The notes beneath the pieces were generated by a model. The model worked only from the letters and a program-made list of their open reading frames with translations, did no database searches and was not told the origin of the DNA. From positions 930,001-994,000 of the forward strand of contig NZ_JBCDNA010000001.1 of the NCBI RefSeq assembly GCF_038433205.1: a stretch of 64,000 nt of DNA, read 5' to 3'. Shown here piece after piece: positions 1 through 9,006 of this stretch; positions within the stretch are counted from its first letter, which is position 1; the number at the start of each line of letters is the position of its first letter. The position numbers and the translations under genes were made by a program. Origin of the DNA: Lutimonas vermicola (GTDB taxonomy: Bacteria > Bacteroidota > Bacteroidia > Flavobacteriales > Flavobacteriaceae).

Positions 1-110
1 TTATTGACCCCAAACCCGCGATTCATGCATCTGCTCTTGAAAACCTAACCATAATCGAAGAAAAAGCAGTAAGCGGGATGGAAAAATTTATAGAATTATT
101 ACCCTTCTGA
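1..110 (+). CDS. C-terminal end of an unidentified protein (partial)
   Basis: An open frame entering from the left edge (first full codon at base 3) encodes about 35 residues and ends at TGA 108-110. The tail contains 'KPAIHASALENL' and ends 'IELLPF'. I do not recognise the family from so short a piece. Its stop directly abuts the stop of the convergent DUF6495 gene, with no room for a terminator between them. Confidence 0.6.
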   Translation, partial: IDPKPAIHASALENLTIIEEKAVSGMEKFIELLPF

Positions 111-596
111 TCAGGCGACCAGCATTTTAAAAATGGCCTCAAACAATTTGCCGTCAGAAACCACACTCCCTTTTTGAATCAGGTCAAAGATTTCTGTATT
201 GCGCTCCTGGCTATACTTTTTTTCGCCTTTGAGGTATTCAATCCGAGGATCCTTTGAATTGTCAATCAACCATTCAAAATCCTTTGATTCCAAAAGATTG
301 ATCCCTTCTTTCTTTACCTTCACAACGATACGCTGTATATTTTCTTTGCCACATTTAAAAAGGTTTAATGCGTCTTTAGAAAAATGCTCAAGATAATTCG
401 CTTTATCGATTACTTTTTCCCAGACAAAATCACTAAAAACTTCCATTTCCTTGTCTGCCAGTTCAGGTTTTTCTTTTTTGATCCTGGTCCATTCTTTCAC
501 GTCAATACTTTGAGCAGCGAGAAAAACAGCAAATTCTTCATTGAGTTCCTCAAACTGTTCTTTGGTAAGTTTCGTATATTTCATCTTATCTGTCAA
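111..596 (-). CDS. DUF6495 family protein
   Basis: A cytoplasmic protein of 161 residues without signal peptide or membrane segment, rich in Lys and Glu. It resembles the DUF6495 family of flavobacteria, which has no known function; I recognise it by overall sequence and by its place next to the ribosomal protein genes. An in-frame ATG at 584 (MKYTKLTKEQ) is an alternative start four codons inside the longest frame. It is transcribed divergently from rpsF. Confidence 0.7.
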   Translation of the reverse strand: MTDKMKYTKLTKEQFEELNEEFAVFLAAQSIDVKEWTRIKKEKPELADKEMEVFSDFVWEKVIDKANYLEHFSKDALNLFKCGKENIQRIVVKVKKEGINLLESKDFEWLIDNSKDPRIEYLKGEKKYSQERNTEIFDLIQKGSVVSDGKLFEAIFKMLVA

Positions 597-676
597 CTAT
601 AAATCAACCCTCTGTTCCTGAGAATGGATTAATTATTTTAAAGATGCAAAAGTAATCAAAAACAAAAATAATATTG

Positions 677-684
677 TATATTTG
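677..684 (+). promoter_or_regulatory. Bacteroidota -7 box upstream of rpsF
   Basis: TATATTTG fits the Bacteroidota sigma-ABfA -7 consensus TAnnTTTG. It lies 34 bp before the rpsF start codon in AT-rich DNA. I see no clear -33 TTG element. Confidence 0.55.
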
Positions 685-717
685 CACGCTTAAAAATTAA
701 CAATTAATAGTATAAAT

Positions 718-1065
718 ATGAATCATTACGAAACTGTTTTCATTTTGAATCCCGTTTTATCTGATACTCAGGTAAAGGAAACAGTAAAGAAGTTTGAAGA
801 CTACTTGGTTTCTAAAGGTGCCGAAATGATTTGGAAAGAAGATTGGGGCTTGAAAAAACTTGCCTATCCAATCCAAAAGAAAAAAACCGGATTTTATCAT
901 TTATTCGAATTCAAATGTCCCGGAGAAGAAATCTCTGCGTACGAACTTGAATTTAGAAGAGATGACAGCATCATGAGGTATCTTACTGTAAAGTTAGATA
1001 AGCACGCGGCTGCCTGGGCGGAGAAAAGAAAAGAAAGAGTTAAACCAAGTAAGGCTAAAAAATAA
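718..1065 (+). CDS. rpsF: 30S ribosomal protein S6
   Basis: A bS6 protein of 115 residues that binds the central domain of 16S rRNA as a heterodimer with S18. It starts MNHYETVFILNPVLS and keeps the family core 'YPIQKKKTGFYHLFEF'. The C-terminus is Lys/Arg rich. It is first in the rpsF-rpsR-rplI operon; its stop TAA overlaps the rpsR ATG by one base, which suggests translational coupling. Confidence 0.98.
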   Translation: MNHYETVFILNPVLSDTQVKETVKKFEDYLVSKGAEMIWKEDWGLKKLAYPIQKKKTGFYHLFEFKCPGEEISAYELEFRRDDSIMRYLTVKLDKHAAAWAEKRKERVKPSKAKK

Positions 1066-1361
1066 TGGCAACATTAGAACAACAAGCGAAAGGCGGAAGT
1101 AAAGGAGAGATAAGATATCTTACTCCTTTAGAGATAGATACTAAGGTAAAAGTTAAGTACTGTCGTTTTAAGAAGAACGGTATCAAATATATTGATTATA
1201 AAGATGCTGACTTTTTGATGTACTTAGTGAACGAACAAGGTAAAATTTTACCTCGTAGGTTAACCGGGACTTCGTTGAAATACCAACGTAAAGTTTCTCA
1301 GGCAATTAAAAGAGCGCGTCATTTGGCTTTAATGCCATATGTAGGTGATATGTTAAAATAA
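1065..1361 (+). CDS. rpsR: 30S ribosomal protein S18
   Basis: A bS18 protein of 98 residues, partner of S6 on the platform of the small subunit. The signature 'GKILPRRLTGTSLKYQRK' followed by 'AIKRARHLALMPYV' is diagnostic. It overlaps rpsF by one base and precedes rplI by 13 bases. The N-terminal extension of about 20 residues (EQQAKGGSKGEIRY) is of a kind common in Bacteroidota. Confidence 0.98.
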   Translation: MATLEQQAKGGSKGEIRYLTPLEIDTKVKVKYCRFKKNGIKYIDYKDADFLMYLVNEQGKILPRRLTGTSLKYQRKVSQAIKRARHLALMPYVGDMLK

Positions 1362-1374
1362 TAAACCGGATAGT

Positions 1375-1827
1375 ATGGAATTGATATTAAAACAAGACGT
1401 AGCTAATTTAGGATTTAAAGATGATGTTGTAACTGTGAAGAATGGTTATGGACGTAACTTCCTGATCCCACAAGGACAAGCTGTATTGGCTACTGCTTCG
1501 GCTAAGAAGGTTTTAGCTGAAACATTAAAGCAAAGAGCTTATAAAGAGCAGAACGTAGTTAAAGAAGCGAATAAAACTGCTGAGGCTTTAAAAGCCATGG
1601 AATTGAAACTTACTGCCAAAACTGGTGAAGGTGATAAATTATTCGGATCGATCAGCAATGCAAATATAGCTGAGGCACTTGCCGCTGAAGGTCAGGAAAT
1701 TGAGAAGAAATTCATTACTGTTGCTGGAGGTTTGGTAAAGAGATTAGGAAAATACAATGCCTCTGTTAGATTGCACAGAGACGTGATTGTTGAACTTCCT
1801 TTTGAAGTGGTTTCAGAAAAGAATTAA
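1375..1827 (+). CDS. rplI: 50S ribosomal protein L9
   Basis: A bL9 protein of 150 residues, normal length, which binds 23S rRNA at the base of the L1 stalk. The N-terminal RNA-binding domain has 'NLGFKDDVVTVKNGYGRN' and 'LIPQGQAVLAT', followed by the long connecting helix and the C-terminal domain. It is the last gene of the S6-S18-L9 operon and is followed by a strong hairpin terminator. Confidence 0.98.
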   Translation: MELILKQDVANLGFKDDVVTVKNGYGRNFLIPQGQAVLATASAKKVLAETLKQRAYKEQNVVKEANKTAEALKAMELKLTAKTGEGDKLFGSISNANIAEALAAEGQEIEKKFITVAGGLVKRLGKYNASVRLHRDVIVELPFEVVSEKN

Positions 1828-1864
1828 CGAAGTTTTTATTAACAATTGGTTGGTAAATATTATG

Positions 1865-1894
1865 AGCCTGTTCTTTATGGAACAGGCTTTTTTT
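1865..1894 (+). terminator. Rho-independent terminator after rplI
   Basis: The arms AGCCTGTTC (1865-1873) and GAACAGGCT (1880-1888) pair perfectly around a 6-base loop and run into a T tract through 1894. Confidence 0.9.
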
Positions 1895-1932
1895 ATATAC
1901 ATTCGTGGTGTAAAACTTATTAAATTAGAATC

Positions 1933-4900
1933 ATGAAAAAAAATTCCTATTTTACTCTTTTATTGATCTTTATGCTGACCCTGGCAGGACATGCACAGAT
2001 AACAACATCTTCTATATCGGGTGTTGTTTATGACGACACAAATGCAGCACTTCCGGCTGCCACGGTAGTCGCCATTCATACGCCAACCGGGACCAAATAC
2101 GGGAGCACAACGAATTTTGACGGGAACGTCGACATTCGAAATATGCGCGTAGGAGGACCTTACACGATTACCATAAGCTATGTGGGTTATAAAACGGAAG
2201 AATTAACTGGGGTCTTCTTAACTTTAGGGGCATCATATGATTTTGTAAGCACCTTGCAACAAGATACTCAGGAGCTGCAGGAAGTAATAATAACTACCTC
2301 TTCTGACAATACATTCAGTAAAGGAAGAACAGGTGCAGAAACAAGTGTTGGCAGGAAAGAACTAACCACCCTTCCTACTATTTCAAGAAGTACGAAAGAT
2401 TTTACTCGTTTAGAGCCCTCGGCAAGCGGAGATTCATTTGGTGGCCGAAACGACCAGTTCAATAACTTTTCACTGGATGGCTCAATTTTTAATAACCCCT
2501 TTGGTTTGGATGCTGCAACGCCTGGAGGTCAAACAGATGCAACTCCGATTTCTTTGGATGCCATCGATCAGATTTCAGTTTCAATTGCGCCTTATAACGT
2601 TACTTTATCCGGATTTACCGGAGCATCTGTAAATGCCGTTACCAAAAGTGGAACGAATGAATTTCACGGAACTGCATATGGTTTCTACCGTAACGAAAAC
2701 ATGACAGGTAGCAGGGTAAAAGGCGACAAAATCGCTACACCTAAACTGGAGCAAAAACAATACGGTTTCAGCATCGGCGGCCCACTTGTAAAAAACAAAT
2801 TATTTTTCTTTGCCAATTTTGAAAAAGATGAAAGAACAGACCTGGGACAAAATTGGTTGCCCTTCAGGGGTACGGGTGCCGTAAATGAATCAAGAGTCAT
2901 TGAACAGGACCTGATTGATGTCCAAAATAGTTTATCAGGTATTGGTTACGATACAGGGTCATATGAAGGCTTCATACACAATTCAGGATCAACAAAGGGA
3001 ATTGTCAAATTCGATTGGAACATCAATGACAACCACAGGCTTGCTTTTATTTACAACTTTTTAAACGCCTCAAAAGATAAACCGGCTCACCCAACTGCGA
3101 TCAACAGAAGAGGACCGGACTTCAATACCATGCAGTTTGAAAATTCGGGATACACCATTAATAACAATATCCAATCATTTTTAGTTGAACTGAATTCAAA
3201 TTTTACCGACAACATCTCCAATAAGTTCCAAATGGGGTATACTTATTTTGATGACTATCGTGATCCTTTTTCTTCACCTGCTCCGGTAATCAACATAACA
3301 AAAGATGGATCACCTTATATCATTGCCGGTCATGAGCCTTTTTCAATCAACAACCGTTTGGATCAAAGGGTTTTTCAATTGACTGATAACCTGACATACG
3401 TAAAAAACAACCACGTTTTCACGGTAGGAATAACTTTTGAAAAATTTATGTTTAAAAATTCCTTTAACTTAAAAGGATATGGATTTGATGTGTTTGGAAG
3501 CGTTGACATTAATGACTTTGATGCCAATAATTATCAAGAAGCGTTGAACAATGCCGTAGCTACATATGATGCAAAAGGAAGTTTGGAAGACGGAGTAGAC
3601 GGGGGATGGAATTTAGCCGAAATGAACTTCGGTCAGTTTGCCTTTTACGGTCAGGATGAATGGAGTGTAAACGACGACTTTACTCTAACACTTGGAATAC
3701 GATTCGACAAACCACTTTATTTTAATACGTCAGAACTGACTCAAAAATTCATCGACACTGAAAATTCAGAATTTTACAACCCAAGTATCGAATATTTTGA
3801 CCCTGTGACGGGAGAAAAAACGCTTTTTGATTCTACAAAAATGCCTAGCGATAAAATTCTGTTCTCACCCAGAGTTGGTTTCAACTGGGATGTTAATGGG
3901 GACAATACCTTTAAATTGCGAGGTGGTACAGGGATATTTACAGGAAGGCTTCCATTTGTTTGGTTAGGAAATCAGGTAAGTGGGATAGATCAATTCTTTT
4001 ACCAGGTTGTTGATACTGACTTTGAATGGCCACAAGTTTGGAGAAGCAGTCTGGGTATGGATTATATGTTTGAAAACGGGCTGACCCTTGTGGCCGACCT
4101 GTCTTATACCAAAGATTTGAATGCCATTCACGTTCAAAACTGGGGACTCAACAAACCTACTGCTACTTTGTCCGGGGTTGACAACAGACCGGTGTACGGA
4201 GATGGAGATGTTTCAACCTGGGTAGCTCCATGGGGTAGCACAGAACGCGGGAATGCCTATGTGCTGACCAATTCAGATAAAGGAAGGGTTATCAATGCCT
4301 CATTGAAATTACAAAAGCAGTTCAAAAATAACTTTTTCTTAAGTGGTGCTTATAACTATTTGGATTCCAAAGATGTCAACTCCATAGAAGCTGAAATTAC
4401 AGGGGATGCGTTTAATTTTAACCCTGCCATCAATAATGTCAACAATGATAACCTGGCTTATTCTAAATATGGTAGCAGGCACAGATTCATTGGTGTGATC
4501 AGCAAAAAATGGAATTATGGAAATGACAAATGGGCAACCACCATTTCTTCTTTCCTTGAATATAAAGAAGGCGGAAGGTTTTCTTACACATACGGAGGAG
4601 ACATCAACAATGATTTTTCATCTGTCAACGATTTGATCTATGTGCCTACCTCGTCTGAGGTTTCAAATATGAATTTCATACAAGCTGATATGGGAGCAAA
4701 ATATGACGCCTTTATTTCACAAGATGATTACTTAAAGAACCGAAGAGGTCAATATGCTGAAAGATATGGAGCATTTTCGCCCTGGGTTAGTAGAATAGAT
4801 TTAAAAATATTACAGGATTATAACTTTTTTATCAGTGATAAAAAACAAACCATTCAATTCAGTATTGATATTTTAAATTTTGGTAATATGCTAAATTCTG

Positions 4901-5073
4901 ATTGGGGTGTTATTCAACAACCAAATTCAGTGCAGCCACTTGGTGTTTCAGTAGATCCTGTGACCAAGGTGCCAACTTATTCTTATGATGGCAATCTTAC
5001 CAAGACTTTTGGATATGACTCCAGCATAGATTCCAGATGGCAAATGCAACTTGGTTTGAGATATATCTTCTAA
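1933..5073 (+). CDS. Oar-like TonB-dependent outer-membrane receptor
   Basis: A protein of 1046 residues with a signal peptide ending in 'GHAQ', then a carboxypeptidase-regulatory-like domain (about 25-110, 'SISGVVYDDTNAALPAA', 'ISYVGYKTEELTGV'). A plug-like region (about 125-250) and a long beta-barrel follow, ending in 'LGLRYIF' with the terminal aromatic residue typical of outer-membrane proteins. This matches the Oar subgroup of TonB-dependent receptors that are large in Bacteroidota. The substrate is unknown; no SusD partner lies next to it, so a SusC-type glycan role is unlikely. It stands alone between two terminators. Confidence 0.88.
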   Translation: MKKNSYFTLLLIFMLTLAGHAQITTSSISGVVYDDTNAALPAATVVAIHTPTGTKYGSTTNFDGNVDIRNMRVGGPYTITISYVGYKTEELTGVFLTLGASYDFVSTLQQDTQELQEVIITTSSDNTFSKGRTGAETSVGRKELTTLPTISRSTKDFTRLEPSASGDSFGGRNDQFNNFSLDGSIFNNPFGLDAATPGGQTDATPISLDAIDQISVSIAPYNVTLSGFTGASVNAVTKSGTNEFHGTAYGFYRNENMTGSRVKGDKIATPKLEQKQYGFSIGGPLVKNKLFFFANFEKDERTDLGQNWLPFRGTGAVNESRVIEQDLIDVQNSLSGIGYDTGSYEGFIHNSGSTKGIVKFDWNINDNHRLAFIYNFLNASKDKPAHPTAINRRGPDFNTMQFENSGYTINNNIQSFLVELNSNFTDNISNKFQMGYTYFDDYRDPFSSPAPVINITKDGSPYIIAGHEPFSINNRLDQRVFQLTDNLTYVKNNHVFTVGITFEKFMFKNSFNLKGYGFDVFGSVDINDFDANNYQEALNNAVATYDAKGSLEDGVDGGWNLAEMNFGQFAFYGQDEWSVNDDFTLTLGIRFDKPLYFNTSELTQKFIDTENSEFYNPSIEYFDPVTGEKTLFDSTKMPSDKILFSPRVGFNWDVNGDNTFKLRGGTGIFTGRLPFVWLGNQVSGIDQFFYQVVDTDFEWPQVWRSSLGMDYMFENGLTLVADLSYTKDLNAIHVQNWGLNKPTATLSGVDNRPVYGDGDVSTWVAPWGSTERGNAYVLTNSDKGRVINASLKLQKQFKNNFFLSGAYNYLDSKDVNSIEAEITGDAFNFNPAINNVNNDNLAYSKYGSRHRFIGVISKKWNYGNDKWATTISSFLEYKEGGRFSYTYGGDINNDFSSVNDLIYVPTSSEVSNMNFIQADMGAKYDAFISQDDYLKNRRGQYAERYGAFSPWVSRIDLKILQDYNFFISDKKQTIQFSIDILNFGNMLNSDWGVIQQPNSVQPLGVSVDPVTKVPTYSYDGNLTKTFGYDSSIDSRWQMQLGLRYIF

Positions 5074-5090
5074 TCTCTTTAAACGATAAA

Positions 5091-5130
5091 AAAAAGACCG
5101 GATTGACATGTCAATCCGGTCTTTTTTTTT
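5091..5130 (+). terminator. Bidirectional-looking terminator after the Oar-like receptor
   Basis: GACCGGATTGACA (5096-5108) is followed directly by its exact complement TGTCAATCCGGTC (5109-5121). An A run lies on the left and nine or more T on the right. Confidence 0.9.
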
Positions 5131-5151
5131 ATTTATGGGCTTCACCCACTC

Positions 5152-5217
5152 ATTTCTGAGGCGATCGGAGCTGAGGCGATCACTTGCGATCGCCTCAGCT
5201 CCGATCGCCTCAGAAAT
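5152..5217. repeat. GC-rich 30-bp perfect inverted repeat
   Basis: Arms 5152-5181 and 5188-5217 are perfectly complementary around a 6-base loop (ACTTGC). Each arm itself contains a direct repeat of CTGAGGCGATC separated by GGAG. The element is much richer in GC than its surroundings and has no T tract, so it does not look like a normal terminator. It lies between the receptor's own terminator and the next gene. It could be a REP-like palindromic unit or a mobile hairpin. Confidence 0.75.
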
Positions 5218-5278
5218 TAAAAATGGTTTTTTTGTTATTCAATTTAATTATTGTAAAATTGGATGACCTAACAAAGTG

Positions 5279-6190
5279 ATGGATAACAGCCTGAACATAC
5301 CGGATTTACCAAATCTCATACATTATGCCATTCCGTTTTTTATACTGACCTTGATTATCGAAATCATCATTACCAGTAAAAAGCAAATGGCTGCATATAC
5401 TTTTAAAGATGCTGCTGCTTCTATTACAATGGGTTTGGGAAATGTTTTAATCGGATTGCTTGCTAAAGCTTTGGTATTATCGGTATTGACCTTTGCCTAT
5501 ATGAACATAAGGGTTTTTACAATACCATTTACCTGGTGGGCCTGGATACTGGTTTTTCTTGCTGATGATTTTTGTTATTACTGGTTTCACAGGATCAGTC
5601 ATGAAAATAGGTTTTTTTGGGCCTCGCATGTAGTGCATCATTCATCTAAAAGATACAATTTAAGTACGGCACTCAGACAAACCTGGTCGGGCAGTTTTAC
5701 GTCATTTGTATTCTGGTTGCCCATGGCTGTATTGGGCTTTCATCCGGTGATGATACTGGCCCAAATGTCAATAAGTCTGTTATACCAATACTGGATCCAT
5801 ACCGAACTCATTGATAAAATGCCAGGATGGTTTGAGACCGTTTTTAATACGCCTTCACATCACAGGGTACATCATGCCACCAATCCTCAGTACCTTGACC
5901 GCAATCATGCCGGCATACTGATTATCTGGGATAAAATGTTTGGGACCTTTGAAGCGGAAGTCGAAAAACCGATTTATGGGCTCGTAAAGAATATAGACAC
6001 CTATAACCCGATAAAAATTGCCTTTATTGAGTGGTACCTGATGTTTAAAGATGCCCTTGAATCAAAAACCACCGTCTCTAATAAATTGAAGTACTTTATC
6101 AAACCACCCGGCTGGAAACACGACGGCAGCGGACTGGTATCCTCAGACCTTCGGCAGGAATGGGAAAATAAGAATGGCAATAATCACTAA
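5279..6190 (+). CDS. Fatty acid hydroxylase / sterol desaturase family membrane protein
   Basis: An integral membrane di-iron enzyme of the fatty-acid-hydroxylase superfamily, 303 residues from ATG 5279 (a GTG one codon upstream is the other option). The metal-binding histidine boxes are visible: HRISH (104-108), HVVHH (117-121) and HHRVHH (194-199), with further His near 210. Hydrophobic segments lie at about 15-32, 50-78, 85-100 and 145-170. The family oxidises membrane lipids such as fatty acyl chains, sterols or carotenoids; the substrate cannot be read from the sequence. It is a single gene, convergent with priA. Confidence 0.88.
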   Translation: MDNSLNIPDLPNLIHYAIPFFILTLIIEIIITSKKQMAAYTFKDAAASITMGLGNVLIGLLAKALVLSVLTFAYMNIRVFTIPFTWWAWILVFLADDFCYYWFHRISHENRFFWASHVVHHSSKRYNLSTALRQTWSGSFTSFVFWLPMAVLGFHPVMILAQMSISLLYQYWIHTELIDKMPGWFETVFNTPSHHRVHHATNPQYLDRNHAGILIIWDKMFGTFEAEVEKPIYGLVKNIDTYNPIKIAFIEWYLMFKDALESKTTVSNKLKYFIKPPGWKHDGSGLVSSDLRQEWENKNGNNH

Positions 6191-6205
6191 AATATTAGAG
6201 CATTG

Positions 6206-6361
6206 CAGATTGGAGATTTCAGATTGGAGATTTCAGATTTGAGATTTGAGATTTGAGATTTTCAATAATTCTCACATTCCCACATTAGCTTCGCTGAATC
6301 CCTGCCTGCCGGCAGGCTGGTTCGATTTCAAGCATTTCAGCATTGTAGCATTGCAGCATTG
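6206..6361. repeat. Intergenic short tandem repeats
   Basis: CAGATTGGAGATTT occurs twice in tandem (6206-6219, 6220-6233) and degenerates into repeated GATTTGA units up to about 6263. A second block at 6331-6361 has four AGCATT units. Between them is the 14-bp palindrome GCCTGCCGGCAGGC (6304-6317). No gene fits here; this is low-complexity DNA between the convergent hydroxylase and priA genes. Confidence 0.7.
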
Positions 6362-6363
6362 TC

Positions 6364-8787
6364 TCAATAACAATCCACATCAACAATCACCTGTACGGCC
6401 CTAAAGTCGGGAATTGCCATAAACGAATCTCTGATCCTTTGAATCTGACCCTTCGATTGTTTTAAGGAAACCTTGGCCGGGAGTTTTATCAGTATTGTTT
6501 TGATATATTTATTTCTGATCCTTCCGATGGACGGGCTGGTAGGGCCTAAAACCTGATCTCCGAAACTATTGACCAGAGATTTCCCCATCCAGGCGGCTGC
6601 TGTATCCACTTTAACAAAATCCTTGTGTTTTAACACGATACGTACGAGCCTGACAAATGGCGGATAACTAAACTGATGCCTTTCATTCATTTGATCTTGG
6701 TACATCGCCGCATAATCATGGGTGGTAACCTGCTGAAGAATCTGATGATAAGGATTAAAACTCTGAATGGCCACCTTGCCCCTTTTCTGATCGCGCCCTG
6801 CCCTGCCCGACACCTGTACCATCAATTGATAAGTGCGCTCATGCGCCCTGAAATCAGGAAAATTCAAAAGATTGTCTGCATTCAAGACCCCCACAAGGCT
6901 GACGTTTTTAAAATCCAGGCCCTTGGTTAGCATTTGTGTTCCCACTAAAATATCGATCTCCTGATCATGAAAAGATCGCAGGAGCTTCTGGTAACCGTAT
7001 TTTCCCCTGGTGGTGTCAAGATCCATTCTCGCAATTTTCGCCTCCGGAAACAACTCCTTTAGCTCCAGTTCTATCTGCTCGGTACCAAAACCCTTGGTAT
7101 CCAGGGTTGGATTCTCACAGGCCGGGCAGGTCTTTGGCAGAGGTTGTTGGTGGCCGCAATAATGGCAACGTAGTTCATTGTTGAATTTGTGATAGGTAAG
7201 ACTTACATCACAATTAGGGCACTGGGGTGCCACCCCGCAGGTGCTGCATTCTACAACAGGTGAAAAGCCCCTTCTGTTCTGAAAAAGGATAACCTGCTCC
7301 TTTTCACCCAGGGCTTGTTCTATCAACAAAAACAAGCGGTCCGAAAAATGGCCTTTCATTCTTTTTTTCCTGTGCTTCTCTTTGATATCCACCAATTCGA
7401 TTTCAGGCAGCATGACATTTCCAAAGCGTGTGTCGAGTTTTATATAACCGTATTTTCCTTGTTTGGCATTATAATATGTTTCAACAGAAGGCGTGGCACT
7501 TCCCAGCAGCACTTTAGCTCCATGCAGATGTCCCAGCATCACAGCAGTATCACGCGCGTGATACCTGGGGCTGGGTTCAAACTGTTTATAGGAGGTTTCA
7601 TGCTCCTCATCAACAATCACCAAGCCCAAATTGCTAAAGGGCAGCAAAACTGAAGAACGAGCGCCCAAAACGATCTGTGCCTTATCAGATTTGACGAGTA
7701 AATTGTTCCAAACCTCAACTCTTTCATCCACTGAGTATCTTGAATGAAAGACCGAGATTTTATCTCCGAAAAAATGTTCCAGCCTGCTGATGATATGCGT
7801 GGTCAAAGCGATCTCCGGCAACAAATAAAGCACTTGCTTTCCCTGCGCAAGCGTTTCGGAAATCAGGTGGGTATATATCTCTGTCTTTCCACTTGATGTA
7901 ATACCGTGCAGAAGACACACTTCTTTTTGATCAAAGACTCCCTTAATTTCTTTAAAAGCAACTAATTGGGGTGCATTCAATTCGTGAATAGGCTTTATAT
8001 CCGTTTGAAATGAAACCCTGTCTTCTCTTACTTTTATAATATCAAATACCTTTTTCTCAACCAGGGCCTTTATAATAGCAGTGCTGCTATTGCTTTTCCT
8101 GATCAACTCCTGCATCAAAACCGGTTCTTCTGAACCGCTTTTTAATTGAAAAAAACCAAGCATTACCTCCCTTTGTTTTGGCGCCCGGCTCAGGTCATCC
8201 AAAAGCTGATGCAAACGCTCATCTGTTGTGTATGAATCATGCAACTGAAGATACTTGACAAATTTAGGTTTATATTGCTCGTAGATCTCTTCCTTAACAT
8301 CAACGGCATCTTTCGAAAGAAGCCCGTTTATAACCGACAGTATGCCCTTTCTGTCGAGTATCTTTGCAATGTCATGGATTTTTAATTTTGATTGCTGCTC
8401 CAAAGCCTCCCAAATAAGGTATTCATCATCTGTTAAGATGGATACGTCTTCAAAAGAATTATTCTTGAGCACCAGGGTCTCGCTCTCCAATAAAAAAGCT
8501 TTTGGAAGGGCAGCTCTTAATACATCGCCAAGAGAACACATATAATAAGAAGCGATCCATTGCCATTGTTGTAATTGAATCTGTGTAATGATTGGTGCAT
8601 CATCAAGAATTTGAAAGATCTCCTTGGCCTCATAGGCCTTGGGCTCTTCAGAATGCTTTTCATAAACAATAGCGGTATAGATCTTGGACTTTCCAAAAGG
8701 AACCGCCACGCGAGTACCTACCTTGATAAAGTCAGCTTCCGCAGCTGTAATACGATAGGTAAACAGTTTCTGAAGCGGTATGGGCAA
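6364..8787 (-). CDS. priA: Primosomal protein N' (replication restart helicase PriA)
   Basis: PriA reloads the replicative helicase at collapsed forks. From the TTG at 8787 (807 residues) one sees Walker A GITSSGKT (295-302), the DEEH box (393-396) and eight zinc-binding cysteines (514, 517, 523, 526, 541, 544, 554, 557). Helicase motifs such as 'GTQMLTKGLDF' and 'QVSGRAGRD' are also present. The start is a problem. The conserved family N-terminus continues upstream in frame ('INFINVILPIPLQKLF') but no ATG or GTG occurs before an in-frame stop. An ATG at 8825-8827 reaches this frame only if one base is removed. The true 5' end is therefore probably near 8811-8827. Confidence 0.95.
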   Translation of the reverse strand: MPIPLQKLFTYRITAAEADFIKVGTRVAVPFGKSKIYTAIVYEKHSEEPKAYEAKEIFQILDDAPIITQIQLQQWQWIASYYMCSLGDVLRAALPKAFLLESETLVLKNNSFEDVSILTDDEYLIWEALEQQSKLKIHDIAKILDRKGILSVINGLLSKDAVDVKEEIYEQYKPKFVKYLQLHDSYTTDERLHQLLDDLSRAPKQREVMLGFFQLKSGSEEPVLMQELIRKSNSSTAIIKALVEKKVFDIIKVREDRVSFQTDIKPIHELNAPQLVAFKEIKGVFDQKEVCLLHGITSSGKTEIYTHLISETLAQGKQVLYLLPEIALTTHIISRLEHFFGDKISVFHSRYSVDERVEVWNNLLVKSDKAQIVLGARSSVLLPFSNLGLVIVDEEHETSYKQFEPSPRYHARDTAVMLGHLHGAKVLLGSATPSVETYYNAKQGKYGYIKLDTRFGNVMLPEIELVDIKEKHRKKRMKGHFSDRLFLLIEQALGEKEQVILFQNRRGFSPVVECSTCGVAPQCPNCDVSLTYHKFNNELRCHYCGHQQPLPKTCPACENPTLDTKGFGTEQIELELKELFPEAKIARMDLDTTRGKYGYQKLLRSFHDQEIDILVGTQMLTKGLDFKNVSLVGVLNADNLLNFPDFRAHERTYQLMVQVSGRAGRDQKRGKVAIQSFNPYHQILQQVTTHDYAAMYQDQMNERHQFSYPPFVRLVRIVLKHKDFVKVDTAAAWMGKSLVNSFGDQVLGPTSPSIGRIRNKYIKTILIKLPAKVSLKQSKGQIQRIRDSFMAIPDFRAVQVIVDVDCY

Positions 8788-8943
8788 TATGACATTTATA
8801 AAATTAATAATCGTTGATTTTACGCATGAATTCTAATCTGGCTCAATGATGACGCTAAAGCATATGCCCTTGAAATCTCAGGAAACATCGCTTCTGGCAG
8901 TCATACGAAACTAAAATGTTTATTGGTATTGTACAAGTAATGT

Positions 8944-8979
8944 GCATAAAAAAACACCTTCAACAAATTGAAGGTGTTT
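8944..8979 (-). terminator. Terminator of the glutathione peroxidase operon
   Basis: AAACACCTTCAA (8952-8963) pairs with TTGAAGGTGTTT (8968-8979) around CAAA. The A run at 8948-8954 becomes the U tract of minus-strand transcripts ending 28 bp past the peroxidase stop. Confidence 0.85.
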
Positions 8980-9006
8980 AACATTGGGGAAATTGAAATT
9001 ACTGTA

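Noticed and set aside
6206..6361. CRISPR array
   Set aside because: The repeats are adjacent, short and without unique spacers, so they are simple tandem repeats.
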